Assembly: GCF_028640845.1 (NCBI RefSeq)
Contig: NC_080542.1
Coordinates: forward strand, 17,700,783 to 17,764,782
Direction: 5' to 3'
DNA from: Ahaetulla prasina
Taxonomy: Eukaryota > Chordata > Lepidosauria > Squamata > Colubridae
DNA: 64,000 nucleotides
In this document: positions 1 through 11,044 of the stretch, in pieces
How the letters are laid out: each line of letters starts with the position of its first letter
Numbering within the stretch: position 1 is the stretch's first letter
Made by a program: the position numbers and the translations under genes
Notes under the pieces: generated by a model
What the model saw: only the letters and a program-made list of their open reading frames with translations
Told to the model about the DNA's origin: nothing
Database searches by the model: none

Positions 1-499
1 TGGATGATGATAAACCAGGATACTTTGTGGATGCCTCTTTTATGCCATTCATTACCACCCTCCACCCTATTGGATGGAAGCCCAGCTCTTATCTATCCGC
101 TTTCAAAATCCTCCCTCGGAAGAGATGACTTGGATATATCCTTCTTCTTGTTACTCTTATCAGCCACAGTGTCATGCAAATAAACACATTCTAATGCTTA
201 TATAATTCTTGCTGTATTGTTCTCTTTATTGAACGAGAGGGGACGACTGCTTTGAATTCAAATGCTTCAATTGAGTCTGTTCACTCAGAATGTGAGGGAA
301 AGTAGGCAGGCTCAAAGAGAAAATGGGTGGAGTCAAAGTGGCAGTTCCTGTGGCAAGGTCAACATGGATAAGATGGCTGTCAGGGCATCCTGTTTGAAGC
401 CATGCTATCTTGTATTTCTTTTGACTCCTCCCGAGGTCCTAACTAACAAAATGAAATTCAGGATAGAGAAAAGTAAAGAAACATTGACTAGTATATATG
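1..499. other. Unassigned flank, no gene seen
   Basis: No reading frame here resembles a known protein. An AATAAA hexamer lies at 179-184 on the plus strand, so this could be the 3' end of a transcript beginning outside the window. It does not align by eye with the 3' untranslated region of the intact lectin gene. Confidence 0.3.
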
Positions 500-1210
500 T
501 ATGATTTCAATGAAGAGACAGTTGGAACCTGAAGAAATGTGGAAATGACCTAAACGGTGGATGGAAAAGAAAATAATGCCCAAGAGGGCATCAATGAAAT
601 TCAAAATGACCTCAATGAAATGTGATGAAAGTAATAGAATGTACTTAAACATGCAACTATTCCCAGCTTGATAACAGTATTAGTGAAAGAGTCTTGAAAC
701 AGCTGAGTATACAAACAGAATATAATCAGTAGTCTGATGTGGTCAGGAAAAAATAGGCATCATCATTTTAGGTTTTAACAACAGAAGCATCCTTTCCAAA
801 TAATGACAAATTCTTGTCCCTTTTTATTCCGCTTTGATCAAATCCTGTATTAACTACTAGGTTCCTGTCCTGAGTATCACTTTTTAAGAACGACTTAGAC
901 AGGCTTGATTCAGGAAATTAGCTTCAATCAGACTTTTGTGAAATTTTCCCTTCTGAGTTTGAGTGATAGGCCTCAACTGGAAAGAGACATATCTACTCTG
1001 AATTTTTGACATTCTTCACTCATTCTTTTAATTCTAGCTAGCTTTCTGGTTTCCACCCATGGATAAATCAATTGTTTCTTTGGAAATGAATGTTCTGCAT
1101 TAAGGGTTCAATGCTTCCTGAAAATGTACACCCTCTGTGTATATATACTTACCACTGCTGGTCAGCAGTGAGAGATTCTAGATAATTGAGCTGGAGATAA
1201 AAACTGTCAT
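500..1210 (+). repeat. Array unit U1, left part
   Basis: This block recurs in recognisable form at about 7,100-8,200, 31,085-31,227 plus 35,760-36,050, and 44,530-45,470. Shared landmarks are a 'gatttcaatgaagag'-like start, a 'caaaatgacctcaatgaaatg' stretch, 'ttaggttttatcaacagaagcatc', 'ctggtttccacccatgga' and 'gtacaccctctgtgtatatatacttac'. It is non-coding as far as can be seen. In two later cases the block lies downstream of broken lectin exons, so it is read as part of the duplicated lectin-gene unit. The unit is interrupted at 1,210 by a Gypsy element and resumes at 5,763. Confidence 0.65.
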
Positions 1211-1398
1211 TGTTAAGTTTGGGTATTGACGAGGCAGGAGACCAGGTTAGTGACAACAGCTCTTTAATATAGTGTGACCCAGCAAAACTCTGGAGAAAAA
1301 CCTCTCCTTATATACACTTCAGCCAGAGGCTGCATCCAATCAGAAGCGAGATACTTCCCGCCTAAAACTCCCGCCAAAACTTACAGTAATACATTACA
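1211..1398 (-). repeat. Gypsy copy 1, 3' LTR
   Basis: This 188-bp LTR matches 5,570-5,757. For the minus-strand element it is the downstream LTR. It contains 'ctttaatata' and 'ccttatatacac', TATA-like or polyadenylation-like on one strand or the other. Confidence 0.92.
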
Positions 1399-1502
1399 CT
1401 CCTTCCCTCCCAGAAGGCACTTTGCCAATATTTACATATTACTTCTCTACGTAGTCCCGCAGGTACGTGGGGCGTCTCCTGACTCTCCCGGACCTGCGCA
1501 CT

Positions 1503-2600
1503 TCACTTTCTGGAGTTGAGTCGAGCTTGCCGGAGGGACTTTTCGTTCCTCTGAGCTCCTCCTCCCGCCATCCGCCCTGGATTATTCGCCGGCTCGGACC
1601 TGCTGTCCTCTAGAGGGACCGGAGGGTGTCGCTGGACCTCGCCTGACTCAGATAAGTCTCTGTTTGGTTCTACGCTTTCTGTTTGTTCTCGGCACCAGTC
1701 AGCTGTGGGGTTAATTAAATCATAGTCAGGGCTGGTCTCGCCTAATTCTGCCTTATCGCTCAATCTGTTTCTTAATTGATCTATGTGGCGCCCAAACTCT
1801 GCCATCGTCTATTTCCACTAGATAAGATTTGGGGCCCGCTTTGTCTATGACTATCCCCTCTTCCAGCTTGGGCCGTCGCTGTAATTATGTGCCCACACTG
1901 AGTCTCCTATGTTTAATTCCCGGATTCTATCTGGTTTTGTTTTGAACCCGCCTGCACGTAGTTCGGTGTAGCCGGTCTAGTGGGCACCGTAGCTTCCGCC
2001 CATTAATAGCTCGGCTGGGCTGCGGCCGGTGGCCACACAGGGGTCCTGTGTTGGACGGTTAGAATGCGTCGATTTGTGCCTGCCAATCGCCGGGCCGCTT
2101 CGTGATAGCGCTTCTTCGCACTCCGAACAAAACGCTCAGCAAGGCCGCTCGACGCAGGGTGGAACGGCGCTGAGAGGGCATGTCGGATGCCCTCTTCAGC
2201 CAGGTACCCTTCAAATAATGCTGCGTGAACTGTGGGCGTTATCGGACACGAGGGTGTCCGGTAGCCCGTGCGTGGCGAAAAGGTGTTTTAGTGCTGAGAT
2301 GACAGCTCCGCGGTTGTGGATTTCATTAGATGATCTCCAGCCATTTGGAGAATGCATCCACCACAATTAGAAATGTTTGGCCGTGGAAGGGCCGGCAAAA
2401 TCAATGTGTATGCGGGACCAAGGGCCTTGGGGTTTCTCCCACTCCAACACTGGGGCCGAGGTGGTAGTGGTCTGGATTCCTGACATACCTGGCATCGGCC
2501 AACCCTGTCACTGATTTCCTGTCCATTAGGGGCCACCAGACATAGCTCCTGGCTAGCCCTTCATCCTTACAATTCCTGGGTGACCTCATGCAGTAGTTCC
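1503..2600 (-). pseudogene. Gypsy copy 1 integrase region, broken
   Basis: The C-terminal end at 1,503-1,805 begins with a 'GRHIDQLRNRL' segment, which corresponds to a HIDQLRKR segment in copy 2 and is typical of the end of vertebrate Gypsy integrases. Overlapping frames at 2,288-2,600 carry the zinc-binding N-terminal region with a 'CQVCQE' segment. The frame changes more than once between these pieces, so no intact integrase can be made. The core catalytic region is clearer in copy 2. Confidence 0.75.
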
Positions 2601-3447
2601 AGGACTTTTTCTCAGCTTCTCTGGAACTACCACCCTATCCCCCAGAGCAGGCACCCCTTGCACAGACAATTTCTTTTCTTTACAAACTCTAAACGGTCAC
2701 CCGGCGCAGCGGCCATCCCTTGAACCCAACCGATTACAGTTCTTAAAACAATGTCCCGGTAGGAGGCCCGAGCCACTTCCTGCGATGTGACTGGGCCAGA
2801 GTCCCAAGAGTCAATTAGTAGAACGGGGTGCCCGGAGTAGGGTCCTCGATTTCCGGCAATGGGCATCTGCTCAATGCGTCCGCATGCCCCAGCTCTTTCC
2901 AGGTCGATGCTGCAGTTTGTAAGAGTAGGCGGCCAAAAAATAGTCCATCTGGTCAGCCGGGTGATAGTGCCACTGGCGCATGTCGCCAGCCAGTAATCCC
3001 AATAGCGGTCTGTGGTCAGTGATAATTTCAAAGTCTCCCAAAACGTATTCGTGAAATTTTTCACCCTGACACTATTGAGAGCCTCCTATCTAGCTGGCTG
3101 TAATTCCTCTCAGCCGGGACATCGTCGTGAATAGAACGCTATAGGGGCTTCAGTGCCGCTTTGGGAGTCTGTGGCTAAGTACAGCTCCTACTCCATAGGG
3201 GACGATCACAAACCAATACTAACGGCAGTCTGTTGTTGTATTGTATTAACAGGCTATCGCTTGATAGCAAACTTTTACTGCCTCAAATGCCCTATTCTCT
3301 GACTTCCCCACGACCAAGCAGTGTTTTTCCAAGCAACTTTATGCAGCGGTTCAGCAACGTTGCCTTGTCTTTTAAAAACACGGCGTAAAAGTTTACCAGA
3401 CCCAGGAAAGCCTGGAGTTCTGTCTTGTTTTTGGGTGCTGGGGCTCT
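2601..3447 (-). pseudogene. Gypsy copy 1 RNase H region, broken
   Basis: The segment lies between the reverse transcriptase and integrase pieces, where RNase H is expected. Short minus-strand frames include 2,627-3,064, but the reading is broken by frameshifts. Assignment rests mainly on position and on alignment with the same part of copy 2. Confidence 0.6.
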
Positions 3448-4278
3448 TTATCGCCTTGACTTTGCTCTCAGTGGGTGAATCCTTTTGTCTATTCTATAGC
3501 CCAAAAATTCAACAGATTCGACCCCTATCTGACACTTGCTTGCTTTGACTTTTAATCCTGCCGACCTAAAAATGGCCAAAACTTTCCTTAATCGCTTCCC
3601 CAGTTCTCTTAAATCTTCCCCTGATACCAACACATCATCGAAATAGGGTACGACTCCCGGTAACCCTTGTAGGAGCCGCTCCATCAAATTTTGGAATAGC
3701 CCCGGGGCCACACTCACCCCGAACTGTAACCGGGTGCACTTAAAGGCACCCCGGTGCGTTACAATGGTCTGGGCTTCAGCTGTGCTAGCATCTACGGGTA
3801 GCTGTTGGTACGCTTGTGCCAAGTCTAATTTGGCGAAAACTTGTCCGTGCCCTAGTGAGTGCAATAAGTGTTGCACTACTGGAACTGGGTAGGCGCTCTT
3901 TTGCAATGCTTTGTTCAAGGTAGCCTTGTAATCAGCGCAAATTCTTATGGACCCGTCTGGTTTTATAGGGGTGACGATTGGCGTCTCCCATTTGGCATGG
4001 TCAACTGGCACTAGTATCCCCTGGCTGACTAATTTATCTAACTCTTTGTCGATTTTAGGTTTGAGTGCAAAAGGAACCCTCCTTGCCTTTAACCTAATGG
4101 GAGCTATTTGGGGGTCTAAATTGAAGGAGATAGGGGTCCCCTTGTACTTGCCTAAACGGTCCTCGAATGCGGCTGCGAATTCCTCCATTAGGGCGTTTTG
4201 CAGGTTGCATCCGCTCCGTGGACGCCAGTCACCCCATTCCCAACGCCTGAACCAGTCTAGCCCCAGCAAGCTTGGCAA
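3448..4278 (-). CDS. Gypsy reverse transcriptase fragment, copy 1
   Basis: This is the longest open stretch of the element, 276 codons. It starts at a 'LLGLDWF' segment typical of the protease-RT junction. Residues near 96-110 contain 'HAKWETPIVTPIKPDGS', residues 151-159 the 'LDLAQAYQQ' motif A with its catalytic aspartate, and residues 212-215 the 'YFDD' active-site motif. 'FLGYRID' lies near the C-terminus, where the fingers-palm-thumb module ends. RNase H sequence should follow in frame, but the frame stops at 3,448. The catalytic aspartates are present, but the polyprotein around them is broken, so this copy is probably not autonomous. Confidence 0.9.
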   Translation of the reverse strand: MPSLLGLDWFRRWEWGDWRPRSGCNLQNALMEEFAAAFEDRLGKYKGTPISFNLDPQIAPIRLKARRVPFALKPKIDKELDKLVSQGILVPVDHAKWETPIVTPIKPDGSIRICADYKATLNKALQKSAYPVPVVQHLLHSLGHGQVFAKLDLAQAYQQLPVDASTAEAQTIVTHRGAFKCTRLQFGVSVAPGLFQNLMERLLQGLPGVVPYFDDVLVSGEDLRELGKRLRKVLAIFRSAGLKVKASKCQIGVESVEFLGYRIDKRIHPLRAKSRR

Positions 4279-4288
4279 GGTTCCTCGA

Positions 4289-4768
4289 CTAACGTGATGG
4301 GCAGGGTCTTTTCGTATGTCCCGTACTTGACCTCGACGGTCGTTGTCCTCGAACAGGGATGCGGTTGCCCTGGTAATCCTGCACCCGGAGCCGTTGTTTC
4401 TGTAGCTTGCGCTTTGCGATGTGCGGCAAGGCTTTCACAAAAGTGTCCCAGGACATGATTGTGATAGCTGATCCTGTGTCTACTTCCAGTCGGCACGGTA
4501 CGCCTTCAATTGTCGGGTTTGTGAAGATCTTTTCTTCGATGCGGGTAGCTGCGTGGTCTATGGTAACAGTCATTCGGTTTGACTTCGCTCTTTCTTTCCT
4601 GGCCAATCGCGGTCGCCTCGCCGATCTCGCGCTCTGATTGGCTGGTTTGAAATTTCGCGGAATGTGGGGTTTGCATCTCTGACTCAGAGCCGCTCTGATT
4701 GGCCGATTTGAATTTTCGCGGAAGGTTGGGGTGCTCGGCAGACTTGAGCCAGGTGCCCTTCCTTTCAC
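4289..4768 (-). CDS. Gypsy aspartic protease fragment, copy 1
   Basis: The minus-strand frame contains 'RLEVDTGSAITIMSWDTF', the DTGSA active site of retroviral-type aspartic proteases. It overlaps the gag tail upstream and the reverse transcriptase frame downstream in different frames. In the family the protease matures the Gag-Pol precursor inside the particle. The boundaries are those of the open frame, not of the mature enzyme. Confidence 0.8.
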   Translation of the reverse strand: MKGRAPGSSLPSTPTFRENSNRPIRAALSQRCKPHIPRNFKPANQSARSARRPRLARKERAKSNRMTVTIDHAATRIEEKIFTNPTIEGVPCRLEVDTGSAITIMSWDTFVKALPHIAKRKLQKQRLRVQDYQGNRIPVRGQRPSRSSTGHTKRPCPSR

Positions 4769-5493
4769 ACCGCCGCAAATGGCGCCCTGAACTTACATCT
4801 TTGGCGCTGATGTCGCCCGCAACTTCCGCATTCCTCCGGTCTTCCCTTGTCGATTTTCCGGTGTAGTGGACTTCTTCCTCCTCTTCGCTGGTTGACTCAC
4901 GATAGGTTTCTTCGTGGTGGACTGTGCTCGCTTTGCGCCCGCCATCGGCGTGAGTCGCTTTGTAAGGTGTCTGCTGCATGGTTGGACATCTCATGGGCTC
5001 TGGCTTCGCCCAGAGCGTTACAATGTCAGGTTGCTCTTGGCTAGCAACCGCCTCCTCAAACGGATGTCTCTGACCCCGTATAAGTTGTTCCAGCAGCTCT
5101 TCGTCCAGATCGCGGTACTGCAATGCTTGGAGGCTTGTCTCAGGGCTGCCATGTAGTCGCTGATAGACTCGCCTTCTTGTTGCCCGCGCCCCCAAACTCG
5201 CATCCGAACGTATTTGGACGGGCTGGTGCGTAGTGATTCTTCAGGAGGGTCTGAAGGGTCTGCCACGATACGGAGTGTAGCGGTGTTGGCTCCGCTAGGG
5301 CTTCTGCGACGGCGATGACTGCGGACCCACAGTGGCTTATGAAGTAAGCCCGTTTGCGGTTGTCGGAGACTCCCTGTAGCTCGTTTGCCTCCAGGAAACT
5401 TTCGAAACGGGTCATATATATTCCCCATGTCTCCTGGGCAGGGTCAAACGGAGTGGGTGGCGTGTAGCCGGTCATCGCTGCATTCGCTATCAC
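4506..5493 (-). pseudogene. Gypsy gag, copy 1, frameshifted
   Basis: The gag start is at 5,493 on the minus strand. The frame opens with a capsid-like segment containing 'YMTRFESFLEANEL', then passes through overlapping frames at 5,018-5,428 and 4,506-5,195. The nucleocapsid zinc knuckle region near 4,760-4,800 is disturbed in this copy; copy 2 has a recognisable CCHC pattern. At least two frame changes separate the start from the nucleocapsid, so no full Gag can be made as read. Confidence 0.8.
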
Positions 5494-5569
5494 CTTGCTG
5501 GGTTTGATTCTCGTAGTGAGTTCAGCTCTGTTCTGGTGCTCTGCCTCAAGATCCCATCCTCGTCGCCAA

Positions 5570-5757
5570 TGTTAAGTTTGGGTATTGACGAGGCAGGAGA
5601 CCAGGTTAGTGACAACAGCTCTTTAATATAGTGTGACCCAGCAAAACTCTGGAGAAAAACCTCTCCTTATATACACTTCAGCCAGAGGCTGCATCCAATC
5701 AGAAGCGAGATACTTCCCGCCTAAAACTCCCGCCAAAACTTACAGTAATACATTACA
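5570..5757 (-). repeat. Gypsy copy 1, 5' LTR
   Basis: This is the upstream LTR of the minus-strand element and matches 1,211-1,398. Immediately outside it at 5,549-5,569 is the likely primer-binding site, reading TTGGCGACGAGGATGGGATC on the minus strand. The same sequence, with small changes, adjoins the LTR of copy 2. Confidence 0.9.
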
Positions 5758-5762
5758 GTCAT

Positions 5763-6060
5763 AAATTAATTTAATTAGAGAGCTCAGCTGTGAAGGACAT
5801 GAGCAGTTAAAAAAAATGAAAAATATCAATCAATCAATCATCCAGTCTTCCATTACTATATATGCATTCTACTTTCATAGGTAAATTTTAAAGAAATAAA
5901 TCTTGGTTTTACTAACAATGGTCTCAAACAGGCAGGGAAATTTGTTCAGATTGACTTGTGAGTTAGCTGCCCTAGGCTCTGAGTAAATATACATTTGTGA
6001 TCTAGGTTTGGAAATACTAGACAGGCTATCTTTATTTATGATTTTGACCCAGCCAAATGG
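5763..6060 (+). repeat. Array unit U1, right part
   Basis: This resumes the U unit after the Gypsy insertion, with landmarks 'cttccattactatatatgcattct', 'aataaatcttggttttactaacaatgg' and 'gactttgacccagccaaatgg'-like sequence also seen near 8,000-8,180 and 30,885-31,020. No coding potential was seen. Confidence 0.6.
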
Positions 6061-6076
6061 TTAAATTTTCAATCAT

Positions 6077-6560
6077 ATGCCGGGTCCAACTTTTATATTC
6101 AGGCTTCAAATTTTGGGCTTGGACAACCTGGAACTGTGCCACCTGCAGTCTGATCTAAGCATAATATACAAAATTGTCTGCTATAACATCTTACCTGTCA
6201 ACGACTTCTTCAGCTTCAACTACAATAATACACGGGCAAACAATCGATACAAACTTAAGGTAAACCGCTTCAAACTCGATTGCAGAAAATACGACTTTGG
6301 CAACAGAGTGGTCAACGCCTGGAATGCTCTATCCAACTCTGTTGTTATATCCTCAAAGCCTCACAGCTTCAACCTTAAACTGTCTATAGTGGACCTCATC
6401 CCGTTCCTAAGAGATCCATAAAGGGGATATGCATAAACGCACCAATGTGCCTAGTGTCCCTGTCCTATTGTCTCCATTTATTTCCTTCGTTCATGTCTAT
6501 GTTCATATTTATACCAGCTTTCTTGTACATATTTGACAAACAAATAAATAAAATAAATAC
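6077..6560 (+). mobile_element. Non-LTR LINE 3' end with AAAT tail
   Basis: The frame at 6,077-6,421 encodes the C-terminal part of a LINE reverse transcriptase polyprotein, with segments 'NNTRANNRYKLKVNRF' and 'RVVNAWNALS'. A short 3' region and an (AAATA)n tail near 6,540 follow. The same family appears at 13,772-14,405 (minus), 40,770-40,925 and 47,885-48,998. Its clade was not assigned. Confidence 0.8.
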
Positions 6561-7115
6561 ATTTATACACATGGACAATACTAAATGGGCAACATTAAAA
6601 TCAAATAAACTTAATTTTTATGCCAATAATACTGGAAAGTTTCAGCTGCATATGTTAAGACACTTCCTGTTCCTGATAGTAGCTCAGACCCTCAGCTATT
6701 CATGGCTAAACTGAAGCTTAAACTATACCAAGCAAAAAAAGAGAATAACCCCCCTCCCAAATTCAATGGGAACAACATCTCACCTAGGTATGCCATAGAC
6801 ATTAAGAATAGGTTTGAGCAACTGAATTTAGAAAGGAAAGATCCAACTGAACAATGGAGAGATTCAAGCTAAAATCATGAGACTGATTTACTTTGGCCAT
6901 GTTATGGATGCAAATTCATTGGGGAAGACAATGATGCTAGGAATGATTAGTGGAGAAAGAAGAGACAAGTGAAGAACTTGCTGGCTTTATAACATCAAAT
7001 CTGATGCAAAGTTGAATAATTGAAAGAAGTTGTGCTTGAGAGTGTAGCATAGTGATCAATTTGCCTATAAAATCAGCAAGAGTTGGACATGACTAAGTGG
7101 TTAAAAACAAACAAA
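6560..7115 (+). mobile_element. BovB/RTE LINE 3' fragment
   Basis: The stretch 'gagactgatttactttggccatgttatgg' and the terminal 'gacatgactaagtggttaaaaacaaacaaac' are hallmarks of the BovB 3' end. Upstream sequence reads like the BovB connector between endonuclease and reverse transcriptase. The piece is internally deleted and has no intact frame. Confidence 0.7.
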
Positions 7116-8200
7116 CATTTATTATTTTAATGCAGAGATAATGGGAAACCTTAACAAGCATGGAGATGACCTAAGATGGGAAAGAAAATAATACCCAAGA
7201 AGCTAGAAATGAAATTCAAAATGATCTCAATGAAGTGTGATGAAAGTAATAGATTGTACTTTAATAGAGGGCTTGCCAGGTTTTTCCCTTAGGAAATAAA
7301 ATATGCGATTATTTCTATCTTGATAACAGTATTAGTGAAAAAGTTTTGAAATAGCTGATTGCAAAAAAATATGATCAATAGTTTGATGTGGTTTGAAAAA
7401 TAAAGACTATACCATTTTAGGTTTTATCAACAGAAGCATCATTTCTAAATAATGATGAATTGTTCCTTTTTATTCCATTTTAGATCAAATTTTAGATCAA
7501 ATCCTATATTGACTACTGAATTCTGATTCTGAGCACCATTTTTCAAGAAGGATTTAGACTGACTGGAATTGGTTCAGGAAAATGTAATTAGGTTCATCAA
7601 CCATCTACAAAATCTTCCATTCTGAGTTTGGGCGATAGACACCAACTAGATAGCTACATTTTTATGATTTTTCTTTTACCTCTAGCCAGCTGCCTGGTTT
7701 CCACCCATGGATGAGTCAAACATTTCTTTGAAAATAGAGATTCTGCTTTAAAGCTTGAATGTCTTTTGAAAATATACAGTACACCCTCGGTGCATATATA
7801 CTTACTGCTCCTAGTCAGCAGTGGGAGATTCCAGATAATTTGCCTGGAGATAAAAGCAATTATAACCTCAGAGCCTCTCTCTGGGTGGTTAAAAATGGAT
7901 AATATCAATCAATGAATCAACCATCTCAAAAATAAATAATCCAGACTTCAATTACCATGCATTCTATCTTCCTTGGAACATTTTTAAGGAATAAATATTG
8001 ATTTTAATGCTACAATGGTCTCAAGCAGGAAGAGAAATTTGTTTAGATTGATTTGCTAACTAGTCACAGCATGTACAAAGGGAGTAGGCTCTGAGTAAAT
8101 ATACATTTGTGATCTAAGTTTGGAAATATTAGACAGGCTATCTTTATTTATGATTTTGACCCAGCCAAATGGTTGAATTTTCAACCATATGGCGGGTCCA
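7100..8200 (+). repeat. Array unit U2
   Basis: This is an uninterrupted copy of the U block, useful as reference for U1 and U3, which are split by Gypsy elements. It runs from 'gataatgggaaaccttaacaagcatgg' through 'accctcggtgcatatatacttac' to 'gacccagccaaatggttgaattttc'. Only short minus-strand frames exist, none resembling a protein. Confidence 0.65.
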
Positions 8201-8214
8201 AGCCTGGATAATTT

Positions 8215-8478
8215 TTTTAAAATTTGAATGTATATCCCGCCCTTCTCTGAAGACTCAGGGCAGCTTACATTGTGTTAAGCAATAGTCTCATCCATTTGTA
8301 TATTATATACAAAGTCAACTTTTATTGCCCCCAACAATCTGGGTCCTCATTTTACCTATCTTATAAAGGATGGAAGGCTGAGTCAACCTTGGGCCTGGTG
8401 GGACTTGAACTTGCAGTAATTGCAAGCAGCTGTGTTAATAACAGACAGACTTAGTCTGCTGAGCCACCAGAGGCCCTA
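8215..8478 (-). mobile_element. tRNA-derived SINE
   Basis: On the minus strand the element begins with an A-box-like 'tggctcagcaga' near 8,465 and a B-box-like 'agttcaagtcc' near 8,406. It ends in a 'gccctgagtcttcagagaagggcgg' tail near 8,235, a 3' end shared with LINE tails in this window. A related copy is at 16,452-16,690. Confidence 0.7.
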
Positions 8479-8479
8479 A

Positions 8480-9840
8480 GTGGGGAGGGTTAGGGAAAGC
8501 AGTGGTGAATAACCCTGTAAAAGGATTAAGAATAGTTGGAAAGAATCTAAGGAAGGCTTCTATAGCAGTTTGACTTACCATCAAGATGGCAAAGGTGACA
8601 GCCCAATTAATAAAAAACCAAACTCCTTGAAAGAAGAAGTAGAATGGGCCATGGAGAAATTGTTAAACTGGAAAGCGCCAGGAATTAACAGACTACCTGT
8701 GAAATTACTAAGACCAGTGCCAGTTAACACCACCATAGCCCTGTATCAAGAGATATGTGTCAATGTCATCAGGACTGGAAAAGGTCTGTTTTTATACCAG
8801 TAGTAAAGAAAGGCAATGCAGAGATGTTCCAACTATCACATGTTTGCACTGATTTCACATGCAAGCAAGATTCTGTTTAAAATGATTAAACAGAGGTTAC
8901 AGAATGTCATTGATCAAGAGTTATCCGATGTACTTTAGAAAGGGGTGCAGCATTTGAGATCACATTGTCAGTATTAGATGGATTATGCAAAGGAACGTGA
9001 ATATCAAAAGGATCTTTATATGTGTTTTATTATTATAAAAAAGTTTTATTTTTACATTCATATCAAATAATTCATCCAATGTACAATTATATACAATTAG
9101 TCGGGCTTGCCCAGTCACCACCCCCCTTTTTAACTCTCTTCCCTCTTCTACCTTCTTCTGCCTTCTTTCCAAACCTTCCTCTCCTTCTCTTATCTACATC
9201 CTCTCCTCCCTCCACCCTATACCTTCCTTCTCCCTCTTCTACCCCTCTTCCTTCCTCTTCTCCTCTTTCCTACCTCCTACTCTCTCTTTTCTCCCTCCTC
9301 ACCATTCTAAAATGGTAACTGGGCAGACCCGACCCTACATTAATTATATTTATACATCTTCAATAATCCCTGTACATTCACCATCACTCCATCTCTAGCC
9401 TCAACCCCCCAATTCCCCTCCCCCATACCCCCCGCCCCCCACCCCGACTTCCCAGAACAAAATGCAGGGTATCAAAACTAACAATCATAATCTAAAATAA
9501 TTCCTAAATTATAACCTCTAGTCTCTCTATATGTGTTTTATTGATTACAGAAAAGCCTTTGACCGTGTAGAACATAGCAAGCTATGTTCTGATTTGCATG
9601 TTCTTGGTGTCCCAACCCACCTGACGAGACTCATCTGGTTACTCTACACAAGGGGTATCAAATGGAATTTTTTCGAGGGCTGGATCAGCATTGTAGTTCT
9701 CCTCCGTGGGCCAGGGTGGGTGGAGGTGGGGAGCAGAGGGGGAGATGGGATGGATGCCTCCTGCAACACCCTCCCAAGGTCTCTGCATGGCCTGTTTTAG
9801 GATGGCAGAGTGCTGCAGGAGGCTGGGGAGGCCAAATATG
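8480..9840 (+). mobile_element. BovB/RTE reverse transcriptase fragments split by an L1 end
   Basis: Frame 8,570-8,803 contains 'EEVEWAMEKLLNWKAPGINRLPVKLL' in outline, the RTE motif around 'KAPG'. Frame 9,531-9,800 contains 'FIDYRKAFDRVEH', the catalytic motif A region. The two halves are separated by an L1 3' end at 9,018-9,527. The copy is truncated and mutated. Confidence 0.75.
9018..9527 (-). mobile_element. L1 3' end inserted into BovB
   Basis: A 15-base target duplication TATATGTGTTTTATT lies at 9,017-9,031 and 9,528-9,542. The inserted sequence carries the 'gggcttgcccagtcaccacc' and pyrimidine-rich 3' region that, reversed, matches the 3' end of the L1 element at about 20,060-20,490. 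Poly(A) is on the minus strand near 9,035-9,055. Confidence 0.75.
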
Positions 9841-10200
9841 AGATAGGCTATCTTTATTTATGATTTCAATCTTGCCATATGGTTGATTCATCAACCATGA
9901 GCCTGTCCCAAGCCTGGATAAATGGGGAAGGTTAGGGAAAGCATGGGTGAACTACTGTATAAAAAGTTTCATCAGAGCTCTTTATGGCAAGAACATGACT
10001 CAGGTATAGATACCAATAGGAGACCCCCCAAGCTGGATGGTAACCTGCAAGCTAATGGAGAAGAGCAACTTTTAATAGTCAGGGTTTTTTTTGTGATGTT
10101 GTTGGAGGAAAGCCTTTGGGAAGCCCAAAAATTGAGGGTGCCCATGACAAGAGATGTCCAAAGTGACACCAAACTGGAACATGGAATGTTAGAGGCATAT
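9840..10200. other. Partial U-like sequence, no gene
   Basis: The sequence 'agataggctatctttatttatgatttcaatc' through 'gcctggataaatggggaaggttagggaaagca' repeats 8,130-8,200 and 8,480-8,520, so this is a second fragment of the same array flank. Nothing coding was recognised. Confidence 0.45.
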
Positions 10201-10800
10201 AGAATAGAATAGAATAGAATAGAATAGAATAGAATAGAATAGAATAGAATAGAATAGAATAGAATAGAATAGAATAGAATTTTTTTATTGGCCAAGTGTG
10301 ATTGGACACATAAGGAATTTGTCTTGGTGCATATGTACAGTGTACATAAAAAAGAAAAAATACGTTCATCAAGAATTCTAAGGTACAACACTTAATGATA
10401 GTCATAGGGTACAAATAAGCAATCAGGAAACAATCAATGTCAATATAAATCATAAGGATACAAGCAACAAAGTTACAGTCATACAGTCATAAGTGGAAAG
10501 AGATGGTTGATGGGAATGATGAGAAGATTAATAGTAGTGCAGATTTAGTAAATAGTTTGACAGTGTTGAGGGAATTATTTGTTTAGCAGAGTGATGGTGT
10601 TTGGGAAGAAACTGTTCTTGTGTCTAGTTGTTCTGGTGTGCAGTGCCCTATAGTATTGTTTTGAGGGTAGGAGTTGAAACAGTTCATGTCTAGGATCTGA
10701 AGGGTCTATAAATATTTTCACAGCCCTCTTTTTGACTCGTGCAGTATACAGGTCCTCAATGGAAGGCAGATTGGTAGCCATTGTTTTTTCTGCAATTCTA
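10198..10800 (-). mobile_element. Rex1-like LINE 3' end with (AATAG)n tail
   Basis: On the minus strand frame 10,575-10,781 encodes the Rex1-type C-terminal end, with 'LPSIEDLYTARVKKRAVKIF' and 'TTRHKNSFFPNTITLLNK'. A 3' untranslated region with 'ggccaataaaaa' and a long TTCTA tail, read here as AATAG repeats at 10,198-10,279, follow. Six relatives occur in the window, each with the same tail. Confidence 0.85.
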
Positions 10801-11044
10801 ATGTTCTCTCAGGAAACTAAAAAATTTTATAAAGCAAAATGATTAGAGCTAACATAGACTTCCTTGGCATCAGTTAGTTATACTGGACAGGCAGTAGTCA
10901 GTTCAAATCAGACGATTTTATAATTCATTTTTCTGGAAATGATATCATCAGAGGAAAAGGAGGTGCAAAGAAAACAAGTGGCTAAATGTGTTGAGAATTA
11001 CAGAACATACAATGATCACATAATATCTATTCCCCCTCCCCCAA

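Larger units (their letters stand above)
1211..5757 (-). mobile_element. Ty3/Gypsy LTR retrotransposon, copy 1
   Basis: The element is 4,547 bp, in minus orientation, bounded by 188-bp LTRs at 1,211-1,398 and 5,570-5,757 that begin TGTTAAG and end ATTACA. A five-base target duplication GTCAT sits at 1,206-1,210 and 5,758-5,762. A pyrimidine-rich stretch just inside the left LTR is the polypurine tract on the coding strand. Read on the minus strand the order is gag, protease, reverse transcriptase, RNase H, integrase, as in Ty3/Gypsy elements. The two LTRs look identical by eye, implying a young insertion, yet the frames are broken in several places. No envelope gene was seen. Confidence 0.93.

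Noticed and set aside
1..260. End of a further lectin gene at the window edge
   Set aside because: AATAAA is present but no lectin exon 5 precedes it in the visible sequence, and the stretch does not align with the gene C 3' region.
10198..10279. CRISPR-like or regulatory array from regular AATAG repeats
   Set aside because: The unit is a simple five-base LINE tail with no spacers, in an animal genome.
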